From contig NC_063448.1 in assembly GCF_020379485.1 (NCBI RefSeq), positions 44,773,218-44,837,217 of the forward strand: a DNA stretch of 64,000 bases, read 5' to 3'. A program made the position numbers and the translations under genes. Each line of letters opens with the position of its first letter. The first letter of the stretch is position 1. The stretch is from Brassica napus. Taxonomy: Eukaryota > Streptophyta > Magnoliopsida > Brassicales > Brassicaceae. Of this stretch, positions 44,112 to 56,878 are shown one piece after another. The notes below the pieces were generated by a model. That model did not search any database and had not been told where the DNA came from. It worked only from the letters and a program-made list of their open reading frames with translations.

Positions 44112-44898
44112 TTGGTTAACCCTTAACCAGTTTGTTTATGCTGATGGCATAAGAAAAAAAGACCAAAAGGTTGAATCAGAAAATAAGACACTATAGTTTT
44201 AGCAAAAACACACTTATTACAATATGATCTATACATGTAAATTAAAAGTGACATCACCATGTCTATGCATATATGAAAACTAACATATATAAGTGTATAT
44301 ATTTATTAGGTGTTATTTAAGCTTCTCAATAAAAAAGAACTTAAAATCATGCAACACACTTGGCCTTGTTTTCACGAAGCGAAAACACGACCATATATCT
44401 TTTTTGAAAACTAAACGAAATCGAGATTTCGATGGAGACATCACACATCACATGAGAGACTATTGCAGGGACATGTGTAATTTACAAAAAAGAAAACTTT
44501 ATTAAATAAATGTTGGTTGTTGAGATTTTAGTTGAAGTTGTAAATTAGATTAATCAATGGATATATATATACAAGACTAAGATCGCAAGAGACGGTTTGG
44601 TTCATCATAATATATTCAGTGGATAAGATTTGATTCATAATATATCATATGGACTGTTTGGTCCACCACTCCTTGACAGGTGTCTTTCAACTGTTTTTGT
44701 TAGTTCCTTCATTCCTACAATAATCTTTCTTTATTTAGTATCCAAGTAATTACTTAATTCTATATACATGCATAATTATTTCATAAAATAAACATGTTTC
44801 AGTCTTTTTGTTTGTTATTATTAGTTGATGTCAATTATTGTAACTACCTGACAAGGTGGATAATTTTCGTCAAAATAAAAACCATCATGATTTTCCTG

Positions 44899-45178
44899 CA
44901 TCCGCAGTGGGAATCCTTAAGCGAAAATCTTTAGAGAAAAAATAATTAAATAATCAGTGGATTCCACTAAAAGATAAGGATTCAATCTTTAAAATTCTTA
45001 AATAAGGACACTTTTTTAGTGAATCTTTGCACTATTTGCGGTCTCCACGACTACGTGGCGATCCGTGAATGGTCATTTTTTTTTTTTTTTTAAATCCAAA
45101 ATATCCAAAATTAATCCGAAATGCTCTTGTCGCTAAGGACTCCAATGAGTCTTTCCGTTTCCGTTGCGCGTGCTCTAA
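44899..45178. mobile_element. Probable MITE
   Basis: The left end GCATCCGCAGTGGGAATCCTTAAGCG resembles, in inverse orientation, the right end CGCTAAGGACTCCAATGAGTC...GCGTGCTCTAA. The interior is AT-rich and non-coding. Inverted ends of this type (GCATCCGCAATGGG) occur in Brassicaceae MITEs. Repeat ends are diverged and I could not fix a target duplication. Confidence 0.4.
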
Positions 45179-45179
45179 G

Positions 45180-46067
45180 GAACAGAGTGCACACCATACT
45201 TAATACAACCAGCATCATAAAGTCTTTGCATGTCATTTTAGATGATTAATTAATTCATTTGAATTTTTATTTTTTATTTGTCATCATATGATATGGCTTA
45301 CCGAGAATAAAACCCGGCTAATAAATCACATCATACAGATAAAAAGTTTTTCTATCATTTTATACTTTTTGGTAATAATCATCCATTATTTACATGTTTT
45401 TGGTGTTGGCTATCTAACTATCTTTTCAGTGATCACACAGATCATTTTCAATTCAAGCCTAATTTTTCTTCTATAATTTTTACTAAAAACAATAATTCTA
45501 TATATATATATAGTAAATTTTGTTTCGATGGTTTAACTCTATTATAATATTAAAATAGAAAAAAAGTAGAGAGATTTCACATAGTATATAGCGTGAGAAA
45601 AAAAAACCTAGCTATTTTAATCGATCAAATTCATAATAACAATAGCATTTGAATTACCAAAAAATGCAAAGGTTACTTGTGAAACCAAACCGATGTAGCT
45701 ACATGAATCGATTCAAGTAAAAAAAAAAAAGTTTGTTACAAAAATAAGGTTAAAGTGTTAAAGTAGAAAAGCCAAGTTTACAGATCTGAAATCAAATATA
45801 GCCAAGGTTACGTTAACTCGTAGTTCGTAATTATTCTTCAAGAGAGATATTTGGGCCTTAAGGACAACTTATAGCCCATAATACTTAACTTATTTTCAAA
45901 ATTTATCGGCCCATTCAGTCTCTGGCTTGCTCTTCAAGCTCGGCGACCAAAGAAAAAGTGTGTTAATTACCGAACAGCTTCTGTGTGAACTTGGTCTTGG
46001 TCGTGAGAGAAACTTGGAATACGGTTCTGTAATCAGCAGTGTTTAGTTTCGTTTCGATTTCGATTTC
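45180..46067. other. Intergenic, upstream of PAC2
   Basis: AT-rich to about 45900, then more GC-rich with probable 5' UTR of the downstream gene. No other feature seen. Confidence 0.5.
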
Positions 46068-47658
46068 ATGGAGTTTGTAGTTGAAGAAGGAAAGCGAGTC
46101 CATGAAGAATGCTCGACTTTGATTCTAGTAAGCTTTTCTAATCGTTTTCGATTTCGATCTGTGTCTCTCCTCCTCCTCCCTGTAAATCGTGAAAAAAAAC
46201 TACAGCTTTCTTGAGAAACTAGGTTGTAAGCATCTCTGCTGAAACAAGAAAAGCTTAGAGATTTGTAATTGAAGAACTTATTGGTTTGTCTTTTTTTTTT
46301 TCTTCTTTCCAACCAGCCTGCATTGTCAATTGGGAACGTAGGGCAGCTGGCTGTTGATCTTCTAGTGTCATCTACTGCTGCAGAGAGAGTTGGTTATCTC
46401 GATGATCTCAATCTGCTTCCTTGTGTTGGCAACGACGCATATGGCCCTCTCCCTTGTGGTGATCTCGCTCTTCCCCTCGAAGGTAATTCTTTCTGCTTCA
46501 TGTGCCACTGTACATTGTTGAATCTAGCCCTTCATCCTTGTGAGAACCTCAAGTTTTCTCTTACCTTTGTGTATTTTCAGTGTATGAGTCATCTTCAACT
46601 GCTATTACTCTTGCTCAGCAACGGTCTCCTGTTGCAAAGGTATTACATTTCCTTTTACCTTTCTGTGTATTCATTGCTTATTGTGTTGGGACTACGGAAG
46701 AGCCAGTTAGCTTGAGTTTTTTCAGTTAAAAAAATTGGGAATTTGGTGACACATTCTAAACTTGTATAATGTTTGATGTAAAAACAGGGAATGATGATTA
46801 AATTTGCGGAGAATATAGCAGAGTTTGCTGCTTCAAGTGGAAAGAAGGATGTTATTGTGCTTTCTAGTTTAGACTTCCAGAGGCTGCACAACTTGGATTT
46901 GTCAAGGTAGTTCATTGACCTTCACTTGCACCCTTTTTTTTTCCTTGCATATATAAGAGCATAATATTTACAAGTTAATTTGAGTTCTTTGTGGAAATTG
47001 CTTTAGAGGCCCACAGGTGTATTATCTGTCTAACACCGAATCTGATGGAAGAGATGATCACTGTGAAAGGCTCGGGTTTGGAAGATTGGGCGAGTTTGAT
47101 TCGGAAGGAAGATGTTGGAAGTATCTTAGCTCTGTCTTTGACAAGAACAGTAAAGAAGATCTGACTTTCCCTTCGGAAGATGAGCTTGAAGACATAGACT
47201 ACTACCCAAGCTTGCCATTTGCAGCTCTCTTCTCAGCTTTTAAGGTAAATTAATGGCGTATAATCAACGATTTATCCACATGCCGATTCATTGTAGATGC
47301 TTCTAAACACTTAGATGGTCTGCTCGGGGTTTATGTTGTTTGTTTGTTTGTTAGGCAAGAGGCTTGAAGGTGACATGCCTGCTATGTTACTGTTCTGAAG
47401 GAGACAACATTCCTGATGCATTCCTTCTAGCAGAGGCTGCTTCTAAGCTTACGGGTTTAACTCCTGACAAGTTCCATGGTAAAAACAATATATCTCTCTT
47501 CTTTCAAGTGTAATTAACATCTCTGGACAATGATTCGTGAGAGACGATCAAACTCACTATGATCATTCTTTTCTGCAGGGGAAGAAGGTGGGAAGTGGCG
47601 GATACCGTATTCATGGAAGAGTATGTACGGAGCTCCTCCTGATATGTCCATGTTTTAA
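46068..47658 (+). CDS. PAC2: Proteasome assembly chaperone 2 (clast3-related)
   Basis: Seven exons (46068-46127, 46317-46482, 46581-46639, 46788-46906, 47007-47244, 47355-47478, 47579-47658) join in frame to 281 codons plus stop, all GT-AG. The protein starts MEFVVEEGKRVHEECSTLIL, followed by PALSIGNVGQLAVDLLVSS, YGPLPCGDLALPLE and KDVIVLSSLDFQ. It ends GGKWRIPYSWKSMYGAPPDM. It corresponds by memory to Arabidopsis At3g18940, the PAC2 orthologue. PAC2 pairs with PAC1 to assemble the alpha ring of the 20S proteasome and keep it from mis-associating, in cytosol and nucleus. Full family length; no lesions seen. Confidence 0.93.
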
Positions 47659-48267
47659 GACTGTTCTTGGAGCTCACAAAACCAGACAGTGGTTGTTGTA
47701 GTACAAGTGTGACATTTGAGATGGTTTTAATCTGAGAGAGACCTCTTTTCTAGTTTTTCATCGTCAAATCTGTCTACTGGATAGCAAGTATAATTGCTTT
47801 ACTAGAATGACATATCCCTTGAAAGTCTATCAAGAATCATAGAATAGATGGATCAAATCAAAGTATGAATATTAACTATAGTAATGAGAACTACTGCAGA
47901 GAAGAAGAAAGTTGTGATGATCAATTGCTAGATTTGCAATTTCGTATAAAGCCTGTAAACATAAATTTTGGCCAGGCTAGCCATAGCCATAGGGGATGAG
48001 ATGACTACAAGTTTCTAAACCATTAGGATAAATCACCAAAACCAGACGACAATAATTTGAGAAATATCTCCGGAACTGAAAAGAAAGTAGTTGAGCAATC
48101 AATTGTGGAGTCATTGTGTTTTAAATGTATAGATAGGGCAAGCCAAGTACTTCTGACCAGCTTTTTAATGCACCTTTATTGCCTTCAGAAACAATACTAT
48201 GAATTTACATATATTTTCATGCAAGTAATCCTTTGTTTTTTCTTTGGGTCACATGCAAGTAGCTCTG
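47659..48267. other. PAC2 3' flank
   Basis: 3' UTR and spacer up to the LTR element. No further gene seen. Confidence 0.4.
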
Positions 48268-49723
48268 TGATATCTTGCATATTTTCATTATCTTATCCAT
48301 TTATCCATGTGCATTTTGATCATATAGACTAGGATTTAGCCATGTTTAGGTTACATTTTGCATACATGAGTCTCTATCAGGGGTTGGAGTGCCACATGGA
48401 GTTCTTGGGGCTATTTGGATGCATTTGGAGCTCAAAAGAGGTGAAATATGTGATCATTGGACGAGCAGAGCAGGGGAGCGAGGTTCCGCAGCGACGTCAT
48501 GAGGTCGCTCCAAAGCACTTCTCAGAGCGACCTAGCTGGAGCGACCCCGTGAAGTCGCTCGCCATATTCACCCAGTGAAGCGACTTGCCCAGAGCGACGC
48601 GCCGAGGTCGCTCGCATCTCACACCCCTCTCGGAGCGACCTCCCAAAGCGACACCCCGAGGTCGCTCGCGTCTCTATGGCGAGACGACACGAAGCGAAGC
48701 CCGGAGCGACCTCTCAAAGCGACCCACTGAGGTCGCTCCCGAAGGCCAGAGCGACCTCTCGGAGCGACATGCCGAGGTCGCTCCGCGTCTATTGTTGGGT
48801 CGATTTTCTATTTTACTTAAGGGCCTTTTGGTCATTTCATTATGCACGTTTTTATTTTCTAAACCTATGTTTTAATACTCTGTAAGCCACCACCAGGAGG
48901 GATCTATCTTTTGATCTATTGAGAAATACACAAAAACTCTGTTGAGAAGTTCATCTCTTGGATTTTGATTGTTATGTTCTTGTGTTCTTGTTGATTTCTT
49001 ATCTATTTCTCTACATGATTAATCTGAAATCCAATATGGGTTTAAGAGAAATCATGGAGATTAGTGAGTAATCACCTTTTGAATTCATGGGTTAGGGAGA
49101 TCAAGGGTGATTAGGTTAGTTCTAGGATGTTTTAGTGTAGATCATTCTTGTTCCTTGCTAGTAGAGTATTGATAATGCATCTTCTGAGTTGGCCACTCAA
49201 AAGTTGATCAATAGACATTTCCCACCCAAAAGGTGTTTGATGAAATGCCTGAGACAACTCTCCTATGCTTTTAGTATACTTTGCCAAAGACATTTGTTGT
49301 TAAAGATGCTAAGATAGCTAATAGACTTGTTAGTAATGATTGCTTTCATATTATTCAACCAAAGACATTTGATGTTTGAGATATGTTAGCAAATGAGCAT
49401 TCATCTAGACATAGAGCTTGCTTAGAATTGTGTCTAGGCTTAAGGTTGATAGTTTGATTGATCATTTGCCATCCTTAGTTCGATACTTGATCACCCAAGG
49501 TCTAATCCCTATGCCCATGAGTTCTCCTTTCCCTTAGTCAAGAAAGTATCATTCTGTTATTGCTTTCTAGTTTTAATCATAGCTTAAAACTCATCTAAAT
49601 CATTGGTTGCACTTAGATTAAGTGAGTACTTGCATTCTCAGTGCTTTGATATCCCTCAGAACTGGTTCGACATTCACTATACTACAACATTTGTCTTAGG
49701 AGCCCTGAAAACTCCTAACATCA
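48268..49723 (+). repeat. 5' LTR with AGCGAC/GTCGCT inverted-motif cluster
   Basis: Starts TGATATCTTGC, ends CTAACATCA. Between about 48470 and 48785 it contains some six degenerate units built of GAGCGACCTC and GAGGTCGCTC arms, unusually GC- and CpG-rich for this window. A short frame across this cluster (48342-48578) is not a gene. Confidence 0.95.
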
Positions 49724-49726
49724 AAT

Positions 49727-49739
49727 TGGCGCCGTTGCC
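49727..49739 (+). other. Primer-binding site (tRNA-Asp type)
   Basis: TGGCGCCGTTGCC begins 3 bp after the LTR end. It is complementary to the 3' end of plant tRNA-Asp as I recall it and is the usual site in Athila elements. Confidence 0.8.
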
Positions 49740-49851
49740 AAATTCTGAGTAGATTTGAACATTGAGATTTAGTCACTTGCTTGAGACTAAGTCATTTTAA
49801 TATTGTTTTGTTACTGATTCTTCTTCTTCACTACCTTTAACTTTCAGGTGT

Positions 49852-52300
49852 ATGAACTTGAGGAGCAGGGGTCCATCAAACCTAGTTCCAATAGTAGCAG
49901 ACATCAGAGCTTTAGAGAGGGAGTGTGCTACAGCTAGAAGAGAAGAAGAACAACAAGCCCACTTGCAGAGATTGGATATTGATATGGCAGATCCACCGCA
50001 AGGGGCAGAACACCAACCGCGGGCAGCTCGACCCATTGGCACTTACGACCGCCCCAACATACATGGTCATAGATTGGGAATCCGAGCACCAGCTGTAGCA
50101 GCCAACAACTTCGAGATCAAATCAGGACTCCTCAACGTGATTGAGAACAACAAGTATCATGGCTTGGCTCTAGAGGATCCATTTGATCACTTGGACAGGT
50201 TTGACAGCTACTGCGGGTTGTCAAAAACCAATGGTGTGTCCGAAGATGCTTTAAAGCTCAAGTTATTCCCTTTCTCTTTGGGGGATAAGGCACGTCAGTG
50301 GGAGAAGTCTCTACCCAGCGACTCTATCACCACTTGGGATGACTGCAAGAGAGCATTCTTGGAGAAATTCTTCTCATCCTCAAGAACTGCTAAGCTGAGA
50401 AATGAGATCTCCAGTTTCCAACAGAAGAACTTGGAAGGATTCAGTGAAGCCTGGGAGAGATTCAAGGGCTACCAAGCTCAATGCCCACACCATGGTTTCT
50501 CTAAGGAGAGCTTGCTGAGCACATTCTACCGTGGTGCTCTTCCTAAGTACAGGGCCAGACTGGATACAGCTAGCAATGGGTTCTTCTTGGGGAGAACTGA
50601 GGAAGATGCAGAGGAGCTGGTTGACAACATGGTAAAGAGTGATGCAGTCTACAGTGGAGACCACGACAGAAGCAGTCGAACAGATGATAAGCAGACGAGG
50701 AAGGAGTTGAAAGCTCTACAGGATAAGATAGACATCCTCCTTGCTGATAAAGCCACACAAGAGCAGCTGCACTTTGTTGGTAACCCAAGCCAAGATACAC
50801 CACCTGTTGTCCATGAGGTTGAGGGTTTGGAAGGTCAGGAAGAGCTGTGTTTCATCAACAACAATGGTAGCTGGTACAAAAAAGAGCCCAACTTTCAGTA
50901 CAACAACTACCAACAGAAATCCTATCCCAACAACCAACAGAGTGGTTATCCGCCTCGAAACAACCAGCAAGGCAGCTATCAACCTCAGCAAAACCCCTCA
51001 TCTGGTTCCTCTGCTCCTCAAGAGAGCAGCACTGACACCCTGCTGAAACAAATCTTGGAGTCTCAGACTAGAAGTGAGAAGCATGTTGGTTATGAGTTGA
51101 AAAACCTTCATTCCAAGATTGATGGGAGCTACAATGAGCTCAACAACAAGTTCTCACATCTTGCTTCTACAGTCAAGAATTTAGAGAATCAGTTTGCTTC
51201 CATGAACACTCACCAGACTCGCCAGCAAGGATCTCTACCTGGAAAATCTGACCAAAACCCCAAGGAGGCCAAAGCTATCACCCTTAGGAGTGGTAAGCAG
51301 TTACCTCCTACAACCCTCACCAGGGATGCTGAGAAACTAGGTGAGGAGGTGGCCATCAACTTAGATGATGAAGTGGTGATTGTTGATGAGAAATCAATGA
51401 TGAAATCTTGGAGAAGATTGTGGAAGCCAAGGGTAAAGGAAAGGTTGGGGAAGAGAAGAAAACAGTGAAGGATGGTGAAGTTCTTGCTCCAGCAAGTGAG
51501 AATTCTTTTGTTCCTCCTCCCTATGAACCCAAACTACCATTCCTGGTAGATTCAAGAGGCAGCTGCTAGAGAAGTACAAGGCTTTGTTTGACAAGCAAAT
51601 GAGTGAAGCTCAGGTTGCAATGCCCATCATCGATGCTTTCATGTTGATTCCTCAATACAACAAGTTCCTGAAAGATGTTGTAGCTGCAAAGAAGAAGGAA
51701 ATGGAAAGCATGATGATTCTTACCCATGAGTGCAGTGCCATCATCCAAAGGCTTGATGTTCCAGAGAAGTTAGAGGATCCAGGATGCTTCACACTACCTT
51801 GTGCTCTTGGACCTATGATATTTGAGAAATGTCTCTGCGATTTGGGAGCTAGTGTCAGCGTGATGCCTTTGTCTGTTGCAAAGAAGCTTGGATTCACTCA
51901 GTACAAGAAGTGTAAACTCTCTCTGGTGTTAGCTGATCGTTCAGTGAAGTACCCTGTGGGCATCTTAGAGGACCTACCTGTGAAGATTGGAAAATATGAG
52001 ATACCTACAGATTTTGTGGTGCTTGAGATGGGTGAGGAGGCTCAAGACCCATTGATTCTTGGAAGGCCATTCTTAGCTACAGCAGGAGCAATTGTTAAGG
52101 TGAAAGCGGGCACGATTGATCTCCATTTGGGTAAAGGGCATGTTCTCCACTTTGACATCAAGGAGAAAATGAAGAAACCAACTGTGTTCGGGCAAGCCTT
52201 CTACATTGAAGAGATGGGCACTTTTGCTGATGAGCACCTTGAAGAGTTACCACCTGAGGACGACGAGGAGGGAGCATCTCCCTCTACTCATTCTCCATAG
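49852..52300 (+). pseudogene. Gag-protease region, frameshifted
   Basis: A long frame from ATG 49852 to 51468 encodes a Gypsy gag: MNLRSRGPSN start, then a capsid region with SLGDKARQWEKSLPS and WERFKGYQAQCPHHGF. A Gln/Asn-rich stretch follows. Near 51400 the frame shifts, and again near 51545. A last frame (51584-52300) contains a retropepsin with the active-site DLGASVSVMP and the flap/dimer motif LILGRPFLAT. It ends with TAG at about 52298 and nothing of polymerase follows. Two frameshifts mean this copy cannot make a complete polyprotein. Confidence 0.9.
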
Positions 52301-53149
52301 AAGGTAACCCACTACTTTCCCTTGTATATACCATTTCGTTTTTGCATATTAGTTTTCTCTTTTTGGGTATCTCTCTCTCCTTGACAACACAGAGACTGTG
52401 TCATTTAAGTTTGGGGGAGGTACCAAGTATTTGATCACGTTTGCTTTGATGATTTGAGTCTCATGCATTGCATTATACATATATATTTGCATAAAAAAAA
52501 ATTTCATTTAGTTTGCATCATTGGCATTTCTAGGAGAGTCTAGAGCATATAGGTTGCATTTACTTGCATTGGGAGCAATGATTTTAAATGCCTTGTAAAG
52601 AACACTACGTTGCACCTGAGTAGCTTTTGCACCTCTCAAAAAGACTTGTATGTTTCGAGCCTTGAAAACTCTTCCTGAAACTTGTTGATTGCTGAAACTC
52701 AGTCTTTGAAGCCAACTACAACCTTATTTGAACTAAAACTAATGCTTCTTGCTCATGGTCCCTTGTGTACTGAGTCATGGCTATACACACCTGAGTTGTC
52801 ACATCCTTTATGCCAATCTTATTCTGACAAACTCTAGTGGTAGATCACTCCCAAAACCTTTCCCTCCTTTTAAGCTTTCATTGTTTGATGAGTGAGGCTT
52901 TCTTCGGAAAGTCTTACATGTGCATAATTTTGAGAGTATCGGGAACGACAATGCTTGATCTTCATTCTTGCTAGATTGGGCACTCTATTGTCTAGCTATA
53001 GGTGGGGGTGAGAGTTGTGATTATGATTTGGGAGCAATGAAAAAGGAAAAGAAATAACTCTTTGTGTTTAAGTGAATTGTCTTACTGGGATAAGTTGAAA
53101 AACCTCTAGCTCAAGTTATGAAAAGTCTTGGCCCCCATTTGAAAAAAAA

Positions 53150-53200
53150 AAATAAAATAAAATAAAATAAAATATGAAAAGAAAAGAAAAAGAAAGAAAA
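53150..53200 (+). repeat. A-rich simple repeat in LTR element
   Basis: Poly(A) followed by (AAAAT)n and AAAAG runs, within the internal non-coding part of the LTR element. Confidence 0.85.
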
Positions 53201-53827
53201 AGGGGGCTAGCAAGGGTTGTTAGGAGCTAAATAATGTTTTGAGGTTGTGAAAAATCCCTTGTAGATTTCAAAGAGAAGGAGTTAATGTTCTTAGGATCTT
53301 TTGGTGAGAGATGTGAGTTGGGTTTGACATTTGAGAATGATTGTGTAATTGTATGTTTGGGAAAAGGGTAGAACAATGGAGATTGAGCATTGTATGCATG
53401 AGTTGATCCATTTCTTAGATATATTATGTGCAATGTCAAGGCTACTTGTTTCGAGAGTAAACCACCTTAAAGATTTTATGTTTCGAACCTCTTGAATCAC
53501 TTGAATAAAAGCCTTCCCTCACCCAACCAAATGACTTGGACCAACTGACCATTTGCAAGAATTCACCTGATGTTTTGTGCTTAATGAATGTGAGAGTTGG
53601 TTGATTTGAATGTGTGGATGCTTGATGATGAGTGTAAGGGCAAAAAGAGTTGAGATAGGCCTAGAGAAGCTAGAGTGTAATAAGAGAGTGTGCTCGTGCT
53701 GGATTAGATGTTGAATCGAGTACTAGTTGTGTTTCTTTTGGCTATGAGCTCCCACCTTCAAACCTCTCTCCCTATGAGTTCTAGAAAGTTCACTTGTGGA
53801 CAAGTAAAAGAACAAGTTTGGGGGAGT

Positions 53828-55283
53828 TGATATCTTGCATATTTCCATTATCTTATCCATTCATCCATGTGCATTTTGATCATATAGACTAGGATTTAGC
53901 CATGTTTAGGTTACATTTTGCATACATGAGTCTCTATCAGGTGTTGGAGTGCCACATGGAGTTCTTGGGGCTATTTGGATGCATTTGGAGCTCAAAGGAG
54001 GTGAAATATGTGATCATTGGACGAGCAGAGCAGGGGAGCGAGGTTCCGCAGCGACGTCATGAGGTCGCTCCAAAGCACCTCTCAGAGCGACCTAGCTGGA
54101 GCGACCCCGTGAAGTCGCTCGCCATATTCACCCAGTGAAGCGACTTGCCCAGAGCGACGCGCCGAGGTCGCTCGCATCTCACACCCCTCTCGGAGCGACC
54201 TCCCAAAGCGACACCCCGAGATCGCTCGCGTCTCTATGGCGAGACGACACGAAGCGAAGCCCGGAGCGACCTCTCAGAGCGACCCACTGAGGTCGCTCCC
54301 GAAGGCTAGAGCGACCTCTCGGATCGACATGCCGAGGTCGCTCCGCGTCTATTGTTGGGTCGATTTTCTATTTTACTTAAGGGCCTTTTGGTCATTTCAT
54401 TATGCACGTTTTTATTTTCTAAACCTATGTTTTAATACTCTGTAAGCCACCACCAGGAGGGATCTATCTTTTGATCTATTGAGAAATACACAAAAACTCT
54501 GTTGAGAAGTTCATCTCTTGGATTTTGATTGTTATGTTCTTGTGTTCTTGTTGATTTCTTATCTATTTCTCTACATGATTAATCTGAAATCCAATATGGG
54601 TTTAAGAGGAATCATGGAGATTAGTGAGTAATCACCTTTTGAATTCATGGGTTAGGGAGATAAAGGGTGATTAGGTTAGTTCTAGGATGTTTTAGTGTAG
54701 ATCATTCTTGTTCCTTGCTAGTAGAGTATTGATAATGCATCTTCTGAGTTGGCCACTCAAAAGTTGATCAATAGACATTTCCCACCCAAAAGGTGTTTGA
54801 TGAAATGCCTGAGACAACTTTCCTAGGCTTTTAGTATACTTTGCCAAAGACATTTGTTGTTAAAGATGCTAAGATAGCTAATAGACTTGTTAGTAATGAT
54901 TGCTTTCATATTATTCAACCAAAGACATTTGATGTTTGAGATATGTTAGCAAATGAGCATTCATCTAGACATAGAGCTTGCTTAGAATTGTGTCTAGGCT
55001 TAAGGTTGATAGTTTGATTGATCATTTGCCATCCTTAGTTCGACACTTGATCACCCAAGGTCTAATCCCTATGCCCATGAGTTCTCCTTTCCCTTAGTCA
55101 AGAAAGTATCATTTTGTTATTGCTTTCTAGTTTTAGTCATAGCTTAAAACCCATCTAAATCATTGGTTGCACTTAGATTAAGTGAGTACTTGCATTCTCA
55201 GTGCTTTGATATCCCTCAGAACTGGTTCGACATTCACTATACTACAACATTTGTCTTAGGAGCCCTGAAAACTCCTAACGTCA
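53828..55283 (+). repeat. 3' LTR
   Basis: Same length (1,456 bp) as the 5' LTR; begins TGATATCTTGC after a polypurine tract and ends CTAACGTCA. Confidence 0.95.
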
Positions 55284-55351
55284 CTCTGCATCTTGAAATA
55301 ATCAAAGAAGTAATGAGTGGAGTGGATACTTGGTCATATGGACTTAACTTC

Positions 55352-56878
55352 TTTTTTTTTTTTTAACAATTGTATTATAATATCAAAAGAAATATGAAAT
55401 CAAAATACAAAAAAAATAGGAGGAGATGAAACAGAATAAACTACTTGAACAAATCTTACAGCCAAAGAGGGAAACCCCTTGCTACGTAGGATTGAAACTT
55501 ATTTTCCTTGACAACACTATTAGCAATTCAGAAGGCTACAGTAAGGGCTTGTCGTGACTAAATTTCTACTCGCCAACACAAAAAATTGTCAAGCATAGAA
55601 GATAGCCTCAGGGAGTAAAATTTTAAGGCCGGCCATGCAGCAGGTTTGGATATAGCGCCTACTAGAGAATGGTCTTCACTGGAGAAGATAATGTTGTTAA
55701 AATGGAGGGAATTCATACTTTCAATTGCCCAACTCCAGCTTTCAAAAGAGCCATCGGTTTTGCTGAGAATATTGTTGAAAGATCTTCTCCCATGAAGTAA
55801 AACTGATCCATTTGAGTTCCTACGAATCTAAGACGCTCCACATTCAGACCTACTTTTGTTCCAGACAGAACCAATATCACATTTCAACCAAGTAGCAGGT
55901 GGTGGCTTCCATCCAAAAATAATTCTTTTCTTCATCTCTAGATCAATTGCTTTCTCTTGATCTTCCAAATTTTTAACTAGAAACCAGTGGTCTATTTCTT
56001 GAAAGATTGATCTTGTAAAGTTTGAACCTACTGATAAACTTCCATTGAAGAGAAAATTGTTCATGTTTTTTCAGATTGACCATAGAATCCAAAAGCCATT
56101 CCTTCTGATGATGAGGGGATAGTTTTGATTTTTCTCTATCTGTAGAACATAGTAAATGTTGGAGTAGATGGAGGAGGGGTCAAAACCATTACATGGAGAG
56201 AAAAATTACATAGAGCCCATGTTTGTCTTGCAATAGTACAAGTGAAAAGGACATGATTTATTGATTCTCCTTCTAAGCCACAGATTTGGCAGCGAGTATC
56301 AACTCTCATTCCTCAACTCTCATTCCTCTTTCAATAAGATGATCATCAACAGAGATTGCACCACTAATGGCTTTCCAAAGAAAAATTTTAATCTTTGATG
56401 ATGTTTTTATAGACCATATGCATTGCTTGATACCGTTTAGATAATGTTGCGCTTGACCTGATAATAATGCTTCTTTCCTAGCATTTTGTTCTGCAAACTA
56501 GAATCCAGTCTTGACAGAATACTCTCCAGAGCGTGTATGGTTCCAGCAGTAGAAATCAGAAGAAGAGATAACTGGCTTTTGCTTTAGAATAAGCTCTATA
56601 TCTTGTTTATAGAACAGGTTATCCAGCTTCTGCAAATCTCATAGGTGTGTGTTGGGGATTATGAGATCTGATACCTTGAAGTTTAAGTCTACCAAAATAT
56701 TCTTCATAAGCTACCAAAATGTTCTTCATAAGAGGGATTCGTAGACTTTCCCCATCAACTAACCAAAGCATAGTCCAAACTGATACAGAGAGACCATTAC
56801 CAATCATATGCCTTAAACCTTTAGCTAATAGATCTCTTCCGTGAAGCATGATGCTCCAAGCGTATATGAGGGTCTATT
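55352..56878 (-). mobile_element. 5'-truncated LINE, third fragment
   Basis: A poly(A) (as T, 55352-55364) marks the 3' end on the minus strand. Upstream come an RNase H start (WKPPPATWLKCDIGSVWN, 56064-55828) and a zf-RVT region around 56300-56480. A reverse-transcriptase tail with LHGRDLLAKGLRHMIGNG and VSVWTMLWLVDG (56849-56619) follows. The frame is broken several times. No clear target duplication found. It lies 68 bp from the LTR element. Confidence 0.75.

Larger units (their letters stand above)
48268..55283 (+). mobile_element. Athila-like Gypsy LTR element lacking RT, RNase H and integrase
   Basis: Two 1,456-bp LTRs (TG...CA) flank 4.1 kb of internal DNA, and the 5-bp duplication CTCTG borders the element (48263-48267 and 55284-55288). 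A primer-binding site matching tRNA-Asp (49727-49739) follows the left LTR and a polypurine tract (about 53811-53827) precedes the right LTR. Only gag and aspartic protease regions are encoded (49852-52300). The rest, 52.3-53.8 kb, is non-coding with an internal polypurine-like AGTTTGGGGGAGG at about 52410. No reverse transcriptase or integrase exists, so it must have moved with proteins from a related element. LTRs differ at about 18 positions by eye, roughly 1.2 percent, implying recent insertion. Confidence 0.95.

Noticed and set aside
48342..48875. Frames within the LTR, repeated at 53902-54445
   Set aside because: They fall in the GC-rich LTR repeat cluster, differ between LTRs and show no protein family.
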